Part shown: piece by piece, positions 1 to 6,778 of the stretch | Layout: every line of letters begins with the position of its first letter | Position numbering within the stretch: position 1 is the stretch's first letter | Origin: Syntrophomonadaceae bacterium | GTDB lineage: Bacteria > Bacillota > Syntrophomonadia > Syntrophomonadales > Syntrophomonadaceae | Assembly: GCA_028683995.1 (NCBI GenBank) | Contig: JAQUGU010000017.1 | Coordinates: 4,048-10,853, forward strand | Direction: 5' to 3' | Length of the DNA: 6,806 nt | Notes under the pieces: model-generated | Told to the model about the DNA's origin: nothing | Database searches by the model: none | The model's input: only the letters and a program-made list of their open reading frames with translations | Translations under genes and position numbers: made by a program

Positions 1-5
1 ACAAC

Positions 6-10
6 GGAGG
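6..10 (+). promoter_or_regulatory. Ribosome binding site of acpP
   Basis: GGAGG lies 8 bases before the ATG at 19, a near-ideal Shine-Dalgarno sequence and spacing. It supports that start. No promoter can be seen because only 18 bases precede the gene. Confidence 0.85.
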
Positions 11-18
11 TATAGTAA

Positions 19-267
19 ATGCAGGAATTTTTTGAACAGGCCAGACGCATACTGGCTGAACAGATGGAAATTGAACTGGAGAGTATTAGTATGGATACCG
101 AGTTTGAGGCAATTGATGCAGATTCCATAGACATTGTGGAGATGATAATGGCTTTGGAAGATATTTATGAAGTAGAGTTTCCGGAAGAAGATGTGGAGGA
201 CTATCCTACCATGGGTTCCCTGATAACGGCTCTATATGCATATCTGCAGAAGGTGAAAAATGACTGA
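19..267 (+). CDS. acpP: Acyl carrier protein
   Basis: Small acidic carrier protein of 82 residues, the usual size for the family. It would carry growing acyl chains on a 4'-phosphopantetheine arm during cytoplasmic type II fatty acid synthesis. The attachment site is Ser36 in the motif DADSID (residues 33-38), at the same position as in E. coli ACP; helix II follows (IVEMIMALED, 39-48). The motif deviates from the usual GADSLD: Gly is replaced by Asp33 and the Leu after the serine by Ile37. The C-terminal part (DYPTMGSLITALYAYL) also differs from the common TVGD-type ending. The strong GGAGG at 6-10 sets the start. The 3' end overlaps rnc by 8 bases, and an acpP-rnc pair is typical of Firmicutes, where fatty acid genes usually lie upstream. 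It is therefore most likely the housekeeping ACP, although a specialised second ACP cannot be excluded without the upstream genes. Confidence 0.93.
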   Translation: MQEFFEQARRILAEQMEIELESISMDTEFEAIDADSIDIVEMIMALEDIYEVEFPEEDVEDYPTMGSLITALYAYLQKVKND

Positions 268-979
268 GGAAACAGCGGCCAGGAACTTTATTGATGATAA
301 TGAATTAAGTATTGCCGATAGTGATTTACTGGTTATGGCTTTAACCCACCCTTCCTATGCCCAGGAGAAAAACTTTGAGCACAATAACCAGAGGCTGGAG
401 TTTTTAGGTGATGCGGTATTAAGTTTTGTCGTAGCCGAGTACCTCTATAACCATTACCAGGATAAAGCCGAAGGTGAGTTAACCAAAATCAGGGCCCGGG
501 TAGTTTGCGAAAAGTCCTTGCTTAATGTGGCCCGCAAGATTAATCTGGGTAATTATGTTTTGCTGGGTAAAGGCGAAGAAATGTCTGGAGGCCGAAAACG
601 GAGGTCGATACTGGCAGATACGGTAGAAGCGGTTATAGGAGCTATCTATCTGGATCAAGGTTATGGAAAAGCCAAAGAATTTATTCTTAAACACCTGGAG
701 AATAATATAATCGAAGGTGCCGGTGGTGATTACTATGACTATAAATCCAAGCTGCAGGAATTGGTGCAGGGTAAAAACAAGGAAAATGTCCATTATGCCA
801 TTATTGAAGAAAGCGGACCGGCCCATTGTAAGAGTTTTGTAGCCGGGGTATATTTTCAGGATCAGCTTCTGGCTACGGGTGAGGGTAAAAGCAAAAAAGA
901 AGCTGAACAAAATGCGGCCGGTAAGGTGCTGGCTGACCAGGTGAACGGAAAAGGGAAACTGGATGAAACAACATTGTAA
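260..979 (+). CDS. rnc: Ribonuclease III
   Basis: Double-strand-specific endoribonuclease that processes rRNA precursors and other structured RNAs in the cytoplasm. The 239-residue protein has the normal two-domain layout. The catalytic domain (about 1-150) carries the signature QRLEFLGDAVL (44-54), with metal-binding Glu47 and Asp51, and DTVEA (120-124), with Asp120 and catalytic Glu123. The double-stranded RNA-binding domain (about 160-228) has GPAHCKSF (186-193) and the helix motif KSKKEAEQNAA (210-220). All four active-site acids are present, so the enzyme should be active. The residue matching E. coli Glu38 is Gln44 here, a position outside the core metal ligands. The ATG at 260 overlaps the end of acpP (stop 265-267) and has AAGGTG at 250-255 as ribosome binding site, which suggests translational coupling. 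The 3' end overlaps the next gene by 17 bases. Confidence 0.97.
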   Translation: MTEETAARNFIDDNELSIADSDLLVMALTHPSYAQEKNFEHNNQRLEFLGDAVLSFVVAEYLYNHYQDKAEGELTKIRARVVCEKSLLNVARKINLGNYVLLGKGEEMSGGRKRRSILADTVEAVIGAIYLDQGYGKAKEFILKHLENNIIEGAGGDYYDYKSKLQELVQGKNKENVHYAIIEESGPAHCKSFVAGVYFQDQLLATGEGKSKKEAEQNAAGKVLADQVNGKGKLDETTL

Positions 980-2060
980 TGTCCCGGTATTTATTCCCCA
1001 TCTGGGGTGCCCTTTTCAGTGTATTTTCTGTAATCAGAACAAAATCGCCTCCAGCCGGGGAATACCGACCCGGGCTGATTTGATAAACACCATTGATGAA
1101 CACCTGGATACTATTAGGACTAGCGGTGAGAACATTGAACTGGCTTTCTTTGGCGGTAGTTTCACGGCCATTGACCGTAAACTGCAGGAAGAGTACCTGT
1201 CCACAGTACAGCCTTACCTGAAACGCGGACAGATTGGCAGTATCCGCATTTCCACCCGCCCTGATTGTATTGATGACGACATACTCGAAGTTCTCTTTAG
1301 CTACGGGGTTAAGACTATAGAATTGGGGGTACAGTCCTTTAGTGATGAGGTTTTAAAAGCATCCGGTCGCGGCTATAGTTGTGGCGATGTTTTTAAAGCC
1401 AGTCACCTTATTAAAAGTTCCGGATTTAAACTGGGTATTCAGCTGATGATAGGACTGCCGGGTGACCGCCATGCACTGGATATGGAGAGCACCAGGCAGG
1501 CGATTACCCTTGCTCCTGATATGGTAAGAATTTATCCTACCCTGGTTATTGCCGGAACCCCGCTGGAGCTTCTATTTAAGCAGAACAAATATTTGCCTTT
1601 AAGCCTTTCTGAAGCTATTACCACCTGTAAGGAAATGTTCCTGCAATTTCAGCAGCACGATATAGCTGTTATTCGTATGGGTCTGCATCCGGGAAAAGAG
1701 CTGCTCAGCCCGGGTACCATAATAGCAGGGCCTTTTCACCCTGCTTTTGGGGAACTGGTAGAACAGGAAGTGTTCAAGGAACAGGCCTGCCGGGCACTAG
1801 CAAAGTACAGTGAAGATAAAGAATTAAACCCCGAGCTTTTATTGTTGGTACATAAACAGGATATATCGAAAATGATTGGGCACAAGAAAAACAATATACT
1901 TTACCTGAAGAGCCGCTTTCAACTAAGGAGTATTAAGGTCAAAACCTGCCCCGCCTGTGATCGCGATACTGTCGGCCTGGCGATTGAACCCGAATCAGAA
2001 CCGCTTTTCACTCTTACCCGCAAGGAATTTACAGAACTTCGCAAGGGGGGTCAGGCCTGA
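963..2060 (+). CDS. Elp3-like radical SAM protein, lacking an acetyltransferase domain
   Basis: Radical S-adenosylmethionine enzyme of 365 residues and unknown substrate. The [4Fe-4S] cluster motif CxxxCxxC is Cys16, Cys20 and Cys23 near the N-terminus. Other barrel motifs follow: FFGGSFTAI (62-70; GGS in the SAM-contacting position), ISTRPDCID (96-104), ELGVQSF (120-126) and GLPGD (164-168). From about 185 to 280 it resembles the C-terminal extension shared by Elp3 and YhcC-type proteins (YPTLVIAGTPLELL, then IRMGLHP). The acetyltransferase domain of full-length Elp3, a tRNA wobble-uridine modification enzyme, is absent. A late CPAC pair (Cys329, Cys332) could bind metal. The ATG at 963 overlaps rnc by 17 bases and has AAGGGA at 951-956. 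A gene of this kind between rnc and smc is common in Clostridia. RNA modification is a reasonable guess from the Elp3 likeness, but it is not shown. The last five codons and the stop lie inside a perfect palindrome. Confidence 0.9.
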   Translation: MKQHCNVPVFIPHLGCPFQCIFCNQNKIASSRGIPTRADLINTIDEHLDTIRTSGENIELAFFGGSFTAIDRKLQEEYLSTVQPYLKRGQIGSIRISTRPDCIDDDILEVLFSYGVKTIELGVQSFSDEVLKASGRGYSCGDVFKASHLIKSSGFKLGIQLMIGLPGDRHALDMESTRQAITLAPDMVRIYPTLVIAGTPLELLFKQNKYLPLSLSEAITTCKEMFLQFQQHDIAVIRMGLHPGKELLSPGTIIAGPFHPAFGELVEQEVFKEQACRALAKYSEDKELNPELLLLVHKQDISKMIGHKKNNILYLKSRFQLRSIKVKTCPACDRDTVGLAIEPESEPLFTLTRKEFTELRKGGQA

Positions 2061-2070
2061 CCCCCCTTGC
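2041..2070. repeat. Perfect 30-bp palindrome spanning the radical SAM stop codon
   Basis: The left arm GCAAGGGGGGTCAGG (2041-2055) is exactly complementary to the right arm CCTGACCCCCCTTGC (2056-2070), with no mismatch and no spacer. Pairing stops sharply at both ends (C2040 faces C2071). As RNA it would form a stem of about 13 bp with a GGCC tetraloop. It covers part of codon 360, codons 361-365 (KGGQA) and the TGA stop of the radical SAM gene. The GGGGTCAGG/CCTGACCCC core resembles dispersed palindromes that I associate with REP-type elements in other bacteria. Copies elsewhere in this genome cannot be seen from this window. Confidence 0.9.
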
Positions 2071-2089
2071 CGGAATTTGGCCTTTTTTT
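2041..2089 (+). terminator. Probable intrinsic terminator of the acpP-rnc-radical SAM block
   Basis: The strong 30-bp palindrome hairpin (2041-2070) is followed by seven T residues at 2083-2089. The 12-base gap between them is longer than in a standard intrinsic terminator. A small second hairpin, GCCG/TGGC (2069-2072 with 2078-2081, one G-U pair), sits almost against the T tract, and AGGCC (2053-2057) could instead pair with GGCCT (2079-2083). Termination here fits the new promoter found just downstream. Confidence 0.6.
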
Positions 2090-2112
2090 GTGCAATAGCG
2101 GATAATAACAGG

Positions 2113-2126
2113 CTTTTTATAAAAAG
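2113..2126. repeat. A/T-rich palindrome upstream of the birA promoter
   Basis: CTTTTTATAAAAAG is a perfect 14-bp palindrome. It lies directly upstream of the proposed -35 box (2129-2134), so its A/T tracts sit where an UP element would contact the RNA polymerase alpha subunit. It could also be a binding site or simply A/T-rich sequence; with almost no GC it would make a poor terminator stem. Confidence 0.45.
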
Positions 2127-2128
2127 GT

Positions 2129-2157
2129 TTTAAAAAGGCTGATGTCAAATATATACT
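2129..2157 (+). promoter_or_regulatory. Sigma-A-type promoter for birA-smc
   Basis: TTTAAA at 2129-2134 (4 of 6 matches to TTGACA) and TATACT at 2152-2157 (5 of 6 matches to TATAAT) are separated by 17 bases, the optimal spacing. A/T-rich sequence lies just upstream. Transcription would begin near 2163-2166, leaving a leader of about 55 bases before birA. The position after a likely terminator and before birA supports a separate birA-smc transcription unit. Confidence 0.65.
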
Positions 2158-2169
2158 AACGGGTTAGTA
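2154..2169. promoter_or_regulatory. Operator-like inverted repeat over the -10 box and start site
   Basis: TACTAAC (2154-2160) and GTTAGTA (2163-2169) are exact inverted copies separated by GG. The repeat overlaps the proposed -10 box and start point, a classic place for a repressor dimer to block transcription. It does not match the known BirA operator layout (GTTAAC-type half sites about 15 bases apart), so the regulator is unknown. A chance repeat is possible. Confidence 0.45.
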
Positions 2170-2205
2170 AGGAAATAGTGAGGCGTAAGGGGTTATAAGG
2201 GTAAG

Positions 2206-2211
2206 AAAGGA
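2206..2211 (+). promoter_or_regulatory. Ribosome binding site that decides the birA start
   Basis: AAAGGA ends one base before the first ATG (2213) but seven bases before the second (2219). Normal spacing therefore favours 2219. A weaker AAGGG at 2197-2201 could serve the ATG at 2213 with an 11-base spacing. Confidence 0.6.
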
Positions 2212-2218
2212 CATGCTC

Positions 2219-3181
2219 ATGCGGCAGAAGATATTAAAGGAACTGCTTCAAAACCGGGATAGCTTCATAAGCGGAAGTCAACTGGGCGAACGCCTGGGAA
2301 TAAGCCGGGTAGCGATTTGGAAACATATTGAAGCCCTGAAGGAAGAGGGATATGATATTAATGGTGTTAGCGGCCGGGGTTACCAACTTGAGGATAGCGG
2401 AATAATAATCCCAGATGAAATTATGGCCGGCTTACCACAACAGCTAATCGGCAGCCAGATATATTATTATCCCCGCCTGGACTCTACCAACGAAGCCCTG
2501 AAACGCAGTATAAAAGATCATCTGTCGGAAGGTACGGTATATGTGGCTGGAAAACAAGAAGAGGGCAAGGGACGGCGGGGTAGAAAATGGGAATCCCCCT
2601 CCGGTGGACTATGGTTTTCCTTTTTATTGCGACCAACTTTATCTTTACCCCAGACGGCCTTATTATCACTAGTATTTGCCGTATCCCTGGTAAAAAGCCT
2701 GGATGTCTTCTCCGGTTCGCTATGCCAGATTAAATGGCCCAATGATGTTTATTGTCAGGGTAAGAAAATCGCCGGTATTCTCCTGGAAATGAGTGGGGAA
2801 ATTGACAATGCCGACTATCTCATTGTAGGTATAGGTATTAATGTAAATGTTAGAAAGAATGATTTTCCTGCGGCTATAGCTGCTAGCTCCACTTCATTGC
2901 TGGAAGTGAACGGCCGGGAGATAGATGCTGATGAAGTATTGTTAACCGTATTGAAGGATTTGGACAGCTATTACCAGGAATTTTTGAAAAATGGATTTTC
3001 GGATATTCGTTTAGAATTCAAATCCCGTTGCCTGCACCTGGGTAAAGTAATAGAAACAGTCCGGGGGCAGGATATAATCCGGGGTATAAATACCGATATT
3101 GATGAGATGGGTAACCTGATGGTGCAATGTCAGGACGACCTGTTACGTATAAGTACCGGGGACGTTAAAGTGCTAAATTAG
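2219..3181 (+). CDS. birA: Bifunctional biotin-protein ligase / biotin operon repressor
   Basis: Activates biotin with ATP to biotinyl-5'-AMP and transfers it to a lysine of biotin carrier proteins such as AccB of acetyl-CoA carboxylase. Group II enzymes also repress biotin genes. Numbering here is for the 320-residue form starting at 2219. Residues about 1-60 form a winged helix-turn-helix (SQLGERLGISRVAIWKHI, then GVSGRGYQL). The ligase domain has LDSTNEAL (87-94), the biotinyl-AMP loop GKGRRGRKW (116-124), KWPND (172-176) and KKIAGILLE (182-190, with Lys183). A small SH3-like C-terminal domain starts near 273. The loop reads EEGKGRRGR where AGRGRRGR is usual. An upstream in-frame ATG at 2213 would add two residues, but its ribosome binding site spacing is poor. 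The gene has its own likely promoter and is followed by smc after 16 bases. Carrying a DNA-binding domain, it probably regulates biotin genes elsewhere. Confidence 0.95.
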   Translation: MRQKILKELLQNRDSFISGSQLGERLGISRVAIWKHIEALKEEGYDINGVSGRGYQLEDSGIIIPDEIMAGLPQQLIGSQIYYYPRLDSTNEALKRSIKDHLSEGTVYVAGKQEEGKGRRGRKWESPSGGLWFSFLLRPTLSLPQTALLSLVFAVSLVKSLDVFSGSLCQIKWPNDVYCQGKKIAGILLEMSGEIDNADYLIVGIGINVNVRKNDFPAAIAASSTSLLEVNGREIDADEVLLTVLKDLDSYYQEFLKNGFSDIRLEFKSRCLHLGKVIETVRGQDIIRGINTDIDEMGNLMVQCQDDLLRISTGDVKVLN

Positions 3182-3183
3182 CA

Positions 3184-3190
3184 GGGGAGG
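3184..3190 (+). promoter_or_regulatory. Ribosome binding site of smc
   Basis: GGGGAGG lies 7 bases before a GTG start at 3198. This strong site, together with the conserved N-terminus it opens (MYLKRLEIKGFKSF), fixes the non-ATG start. Confidence 0.85.
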
Positions 3191-3197
3191 CGAATAA

Positions 3198-6100
3198 GTG
3201 TATCTCAAGCGGCTGGAGATAAAGGGTTTCAAGTCTTTTGCTGATATTACCGGGATTAATTTTGAACCAGGTATAAATATAATAGTTGGCCCCAATGGTT
3301 GTGGGAAAAGCAATGTAGTTGATGCTATACGCTGGGTTCTGGGTGAAGCTAATATCCGTCACCTGCGCGGACAGAAAAGCGAAGATGTGATTTTTAACGG
3401 CACTGATGATAAAAAAGCGCAAGGCATGGCCTATGTAGAGATGCTGCTGGATAATAGTGATCAGATGTTGCCGCTTGATTACAGTGAATTAACTATGGCC
3501 CGCAAGGTTTTCCGCAATGGGGAAAGTGAATTCTATATTAACAAATCCCGGGTGCGAATGAAGGATATCAGCGATTTATTTACCGGTACCGGCTTGGGCA
3601 AGAAAGGTTATTCCATAATTGGTCAGGGAGAACTGGAACAGGTATTAAGTGGGCAAGCACTGGATCGGCGGCTGATACTGGAGGAAGCCTCGGGCACCAT
3701 AAAATACCGCCAGCAAAGGGATGAAGTCAAACGTCGCCTGGAAAATACGGGTAACGACCTGCTGCGCCTGGGAGATATTATAAACGAAGTTCGGGAGCGT
3801 AAGGAGGAACTGGGGTATAAAGCTGAGCGAGCCCGGCTTTATTTACAGTTAAATCAGGAATACCAGGGATTGGAAAGGAAGGTTTTGTCTTCGGAGCTGT
3901 CACGAGGCCAGCAGGAGCTGAGCCGAAAAAAGGACGATTTTCTCCAGCGAGAGAGTGAAATTAATTTATTAAGTCAGGAAATGCTGGGTCTGGAACAGCA
4001 GTTAATGGTGGAAGAAAACTTGCTAAAAGAACAGCAACAGCAGCTCAATAACATACAGGAGCAGGAATACCAGGTGCAGACTAATCTTAATTCCTTACAG
4101 GGGGAATTAAGGCTATCTGAAGAGAGGATTAAAAACCGCCAGGATCGTATCCAGCAATGCCAGGTAGATGAGGAAAAATATAGCCGCATGCTGGCCCGTT
4201 TAAACCAGGATTTAGATATAAACCGGCAGGATTTTATGAGTCAGGAAGAAAACTACCGCCAGCGAGATGAAGAATGCCGGCGTCTGCAGGAAGAAATAGC
4301 CGGGCTGGAGCATGAGCTGGAAATTATGCGGGAAACATTTACACGGGACAAATCCCGGGTTTTCGATATAAGCAGGGAAGAAAGCCAGCTTAATAACCAG
4401 CTGGGGGAGAAGGAAGAGCAGCTTAAAAAACTATCTGAACGCAAAGAAAGACTTTTAATCAGGTCTGATGAGCTAAAAAACTGGCTTGACAAGTACCATA
4501 GTGAATATGAAGTATTACAGGGACAAATTCAGCATTACCAGACAGAATTGTCCGCTGATGATACCCGTTTGCGGGCGATGAATGACCAAAAGGACTCTTT
4601 ACTGGAAAAACTGCAGCAGCTGGAGGAAGAATATAACCAGCTGAATCAGGAAGGAATGAAAATAAAGAACTCTCTCTTATCCTTACAGGAAATGAATCAG
4701 AATTTAAGTGGCTATTCGGCAGCGGTTAAATCACTTATGAAAGTAGCTGCATCAGGTAACCTGAAGGGGATAATGGGTATACCGGGGGAAATCATAGATG
4801 TTCCCCAGGGATTGGAATTAGCTGTTGATATTGCTGCTGGCAGGAGTCTGGAGAACATTGTTACTGATAGCGTGGAGCATGCCCATCAGGCTATTGATTA
4901 CTTAAAAGCCCATAAACTGGGCCGGGTTACCTTTTTACCCCTGAATATACTTAAAGTTCAATCCGTTCCCGCCGCTATTTTGCAGCAGCTGGATAAACAA
5001 AAAGCGGTGATTGGACTGGCTTCGCGGGTAGTTAGTTTTGATGCCCGCTATGCCAAAGCGGTGGAATACCTGCTGGGCCGGGTGCTGATAGTTGAAGATT
5101 TGGATACTGCCATACATATCTTTAAAGTTATAAATTACCCACTGCGAATTGTCAGCCTGGAGGGTGATCTGCTTAATGCCAGCGGGGCAGTAAGTGGTGG
5201 GACCAAGCTTTCAGCTTATGGAAATAGCCCGCTGCTGCGCCGGGGAGAAGAAAAACGACTTCTCCAAGAGCAGGATGATAACCAGATGAGCAAAACCTCC
5301 AAGCACAATGAACTTTTAGTTATCCAGGGAGAACTGGAGAAGCTGGAAGAGGAAATTAAGCAAATAAACCAGCTGCGTCTGGAGAGCAAAATGACCCTGG
5401 AAGTAAAAAATAAGCAGCTTAATGAAGTTACAGCTGCTGTTACTTCTGCCCGGGAAGAGATGGAATCGTTTAAAAAGGAAGCCGGGGAACAGGAACAGCA
5501 GATGGAGAAGCTGCAGGTGGAAATAAGTAATATGCAGGCCCAACTAAGTCAAATGAACCAGGACAGCCAAAAGGCTTCATCCCAATTGGAGAATTTAAAG
5601 GATGAGATGGAGATGAAACAGCGGGAGTTGGACATTCGTAAAGAACGATTTGCTTCGCAGCGGGAACAATTGGAAATGAAAAGGCGAGAATTGGATAATA
5701 TAAGAAAAAGCGTCTTGCAGTTTGAACAGGTACAGCTGTCCTATCAGCAGTCAGTACAGGAAGCTCACCAGGTCCAAAGTCGTATGGAGAGCGAGAACCA
5801 ACAGGAAGATCAGGCCCAGCAGGAAATGAAGCAGAAGATAGCTGAGGAACAAGTTAATCTGTCCCGTTTGGCTCAAGAAATAGCTGGTCTCAAAGAGGAT
5901 TACCAGACTTGTAACCGGAATATCACTAATTTACGCCAGAGCCTGATACCTGAGAAGGAGCGAATGGAAGAACTGCAAAGGCAATCTCGTAATCTCGAAC
6001 TGGCCGTAGCCCGTTTGGAAACAGAACAGTCTTCCCTGGAAATGAAATGGGAAGAAAAATTTAATGATTATACGGGCGAGACCAGCGAGATGTTAAGCCC

Positions 6101-6773
6101 GGGGAAAACGAGAGAATATAGAATCAGGATAGAGCAATTACAGGCTCAACTGGAAGACCTGGGATTGGTAGACCCGGAATCTATTCGGGAATATGAGGAA
6201 GTGCAGGAAAGGTTTAGTTTTTTGAGCCAGCAGTATGACGATATGTTGCAGGCGCGAAATTCTCTAAGCACCCTGCTGGGAGAAACGGAAAACCTGATGC
6301 TCAAACACTTTACCCATTTTGTGCAACTGGCTAATGAGAGCTTTAGTCAGACCTTCAAGGAGATATTCGATGGTGGTGAAGCCCGTTTAAAAATAGAAAG
6401 TGGCAAAGAACGCCTGGAAGCAGGAGTAGATATAGAAGTGAAGTTGCCCGGCAAGCGTACCCAACTACTCAATCTATTATCAGGGGGCGAGCGCGCACTA
6501 ACCTGTATTGCATTTATTTTTTCGCTCCTGCGTCTGAAACCAGCGCCATTTTGTTTGCTGGATGAGATTGATGCCTCCCTGGATGAAACTAATTTAACCA
6601 GGTTTGCCCGCTTTCTTAAAGCAATGTCCACCAGCATGCAATTTATTATTATAACCCACCGGCAGGCCACTATTGAAATTGGGGAAAATATTTACGGGGT
6701 AACCATGCCGGAAAAAGGCATTTCATCAGTATTGACACTCAATTTAGTGGAAGCAGAAAGTATGGCGGGATAG
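3198..6773 (+). CDS. smc: Chromosome segregation/condensation protein SMC
   Basis: ATPase of the SMC-ScpAB condensin, which extrudes DNA loops and helps separate replicated chromosomes. Its 1191 residues match the usual length of about 1190. The N-terminal head carries Walker A GPNGCGKS (31-38), Arg57 in RHLRG, and Q-loop Gln143 (IIGQGELEQ). A first coiled-coil arm runs from about 165 to 505 and is rich in Gln and Glu. The hinge spans about 517-668 and ends in SGAVSGGTK with its conserved glycines (663, 667, 668). A second arm of similar length (about 680-1020) returns to the C-terminal head, with signature LSGGE (1094-1098), Walker B CLLDE (1119-1123; Asp1122, catalytic Glu1123), the D-loop region (SLDE) and ITHR. 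All ATPase motifs are intact and the two arms are about equal, so the protein should work. The start is GTG, 16 bases after birA. In many Firmicutes ftsY follows smc, beyond this window. Confidence 0.98.
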   Translation: MYLKRLEIKGFKSFADITGINFEPGINIIVGPNGCGKSNVVDAIRWVLGEANIRHLRGQKSEDVIFNGTDDKKAQGMAYVEMLLDNSDQMLPLDYSELTMARKVFRNGESEFYINKSRVRMKDISDLFTGTGLGKKGYSIIGQGELEQVLSGQALDRRLILEEASGTIKYRQQRDEVKRRLENTGNDLLRLGDIINEVRERKEELGYKAERARLYLQLNQEYQGLERKVLSSELSRGQQELSRKKDDFLQRESEINLLSQEMLGLEQQLMVEENLLKEQQQQLNNIQEQEYQVQTNLNSLQGELRLSEERIKNRQDRIQQCQVDEEKYSRMLARLNQDLDINRQDFMSQEENYRQRDEECRRLQEEIAGLEHELEIMRETFTRDKSRVFDISREESQLNNQLGEKEEQLKKLSERKERLLIRSDELKNWLDKYHSEYEVLQGQIQHYQTELSADDTRLRAMNDQKDSLLEKLQQLEEEYNQLNQEGMKIKNSLLSLQEMNQNLSGYSAAVKSLMKVAASGNLKGIMGIPGEIIDVPQGLELAVDIAAGRSLENIVTDSVEHAHQAIDYLKAHKLGRVTFLPLNILKVQSVPAAILQQLDKQKAVIGLASRVVSFDARYAKAVEYLLGRVLIVEDLDTAIHIFKVINYPLRIVSLEGDLLNASGAVSGGTKLSAYGNSPLLRRGEEKRLLQEQDDNQMSKTSKHNELLVIQGELEKLEEEIKQINQLRLESKMTLEVKNKQLNEVTAAVTSAREEMESFKKEAGEQEQQMEKLQVEISNMQAQLSQMNQDSQKASSQLENLKDEMEMKQRELDIRKERFASQREQLEMKRRELDNIRKSVLQFEQVQLSYQQSVQEAHQVQSRMESENQQEDQAQQEMKQKIAEEQVNLSRLAQEIAGLKEDYQTCNRNITNLRQSLIPEKERMEELQRQSRNLELAVARLETEQSSLEMKWEEKFNDYTGETSEMLSPGKTREYRIRIEQLQAQLEDLGLVDPESIREYEEVQERFSFLSQQYDDMLQARNSLSTLLGETENLMLKHFTHFVQLANESFSQTFKEIFDGGEARLKIESGKERLEAGVDIEVKLPGKRTQLLNLLSGGERALTCIAFIFSLLRLKPAPFCLLDEIDASLDETNLTRFARFLKAMSTSMQFIIITHRQATIEIGENIYGVTMPEKGISSVLTLNLVEAESMAG

Positions 6774-6778
6774 TATAT

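Noticed and set aside
479..910. 143-residue open frame on the minus strand inside rnc
   Set aside because: It lies wholly antisense to a well-supported RNase III gene, its product shows no recognisable motif, and it is best explained as a shadow.
873..1103. 76-residue minus-strand frame across the rnc/radical SAM junction
   Set aside because: It overlaps two solid genes on the other strand and shows no recognisable motif.
2154..2169. BirA self-regulatory operator
   Set aside because: Known Firmicute BirA sites have GTTAAC-type half sites about 15 bases apart; here the arms are TACTAAC/GTTAGTA with a 2-base spacer, so I kept only a generic operator call.
2090..2212. Riboswitch or T-box leader before birA
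   Set aside because: The likely leader is only about 55 bases and shows no T-box motif, multi-helix junction or attenuator stem with a T tract.
3974..4189. Repetitive Gln/Glu-rich DNA in the smc arm as a repeat array or CRISPR
   Set aside because: There are no regularly spaced identical units. The CAG/GAA-rich character follows from coiled-coil coding in smc.
6347..6670. 107-residue open frame on the minus strand over the SMC C-terminal head
   Set aside because: It is antisense to the highly conserved signature and Walker B region, whose codon constraints create the open frame. I saw no sign of a gene.
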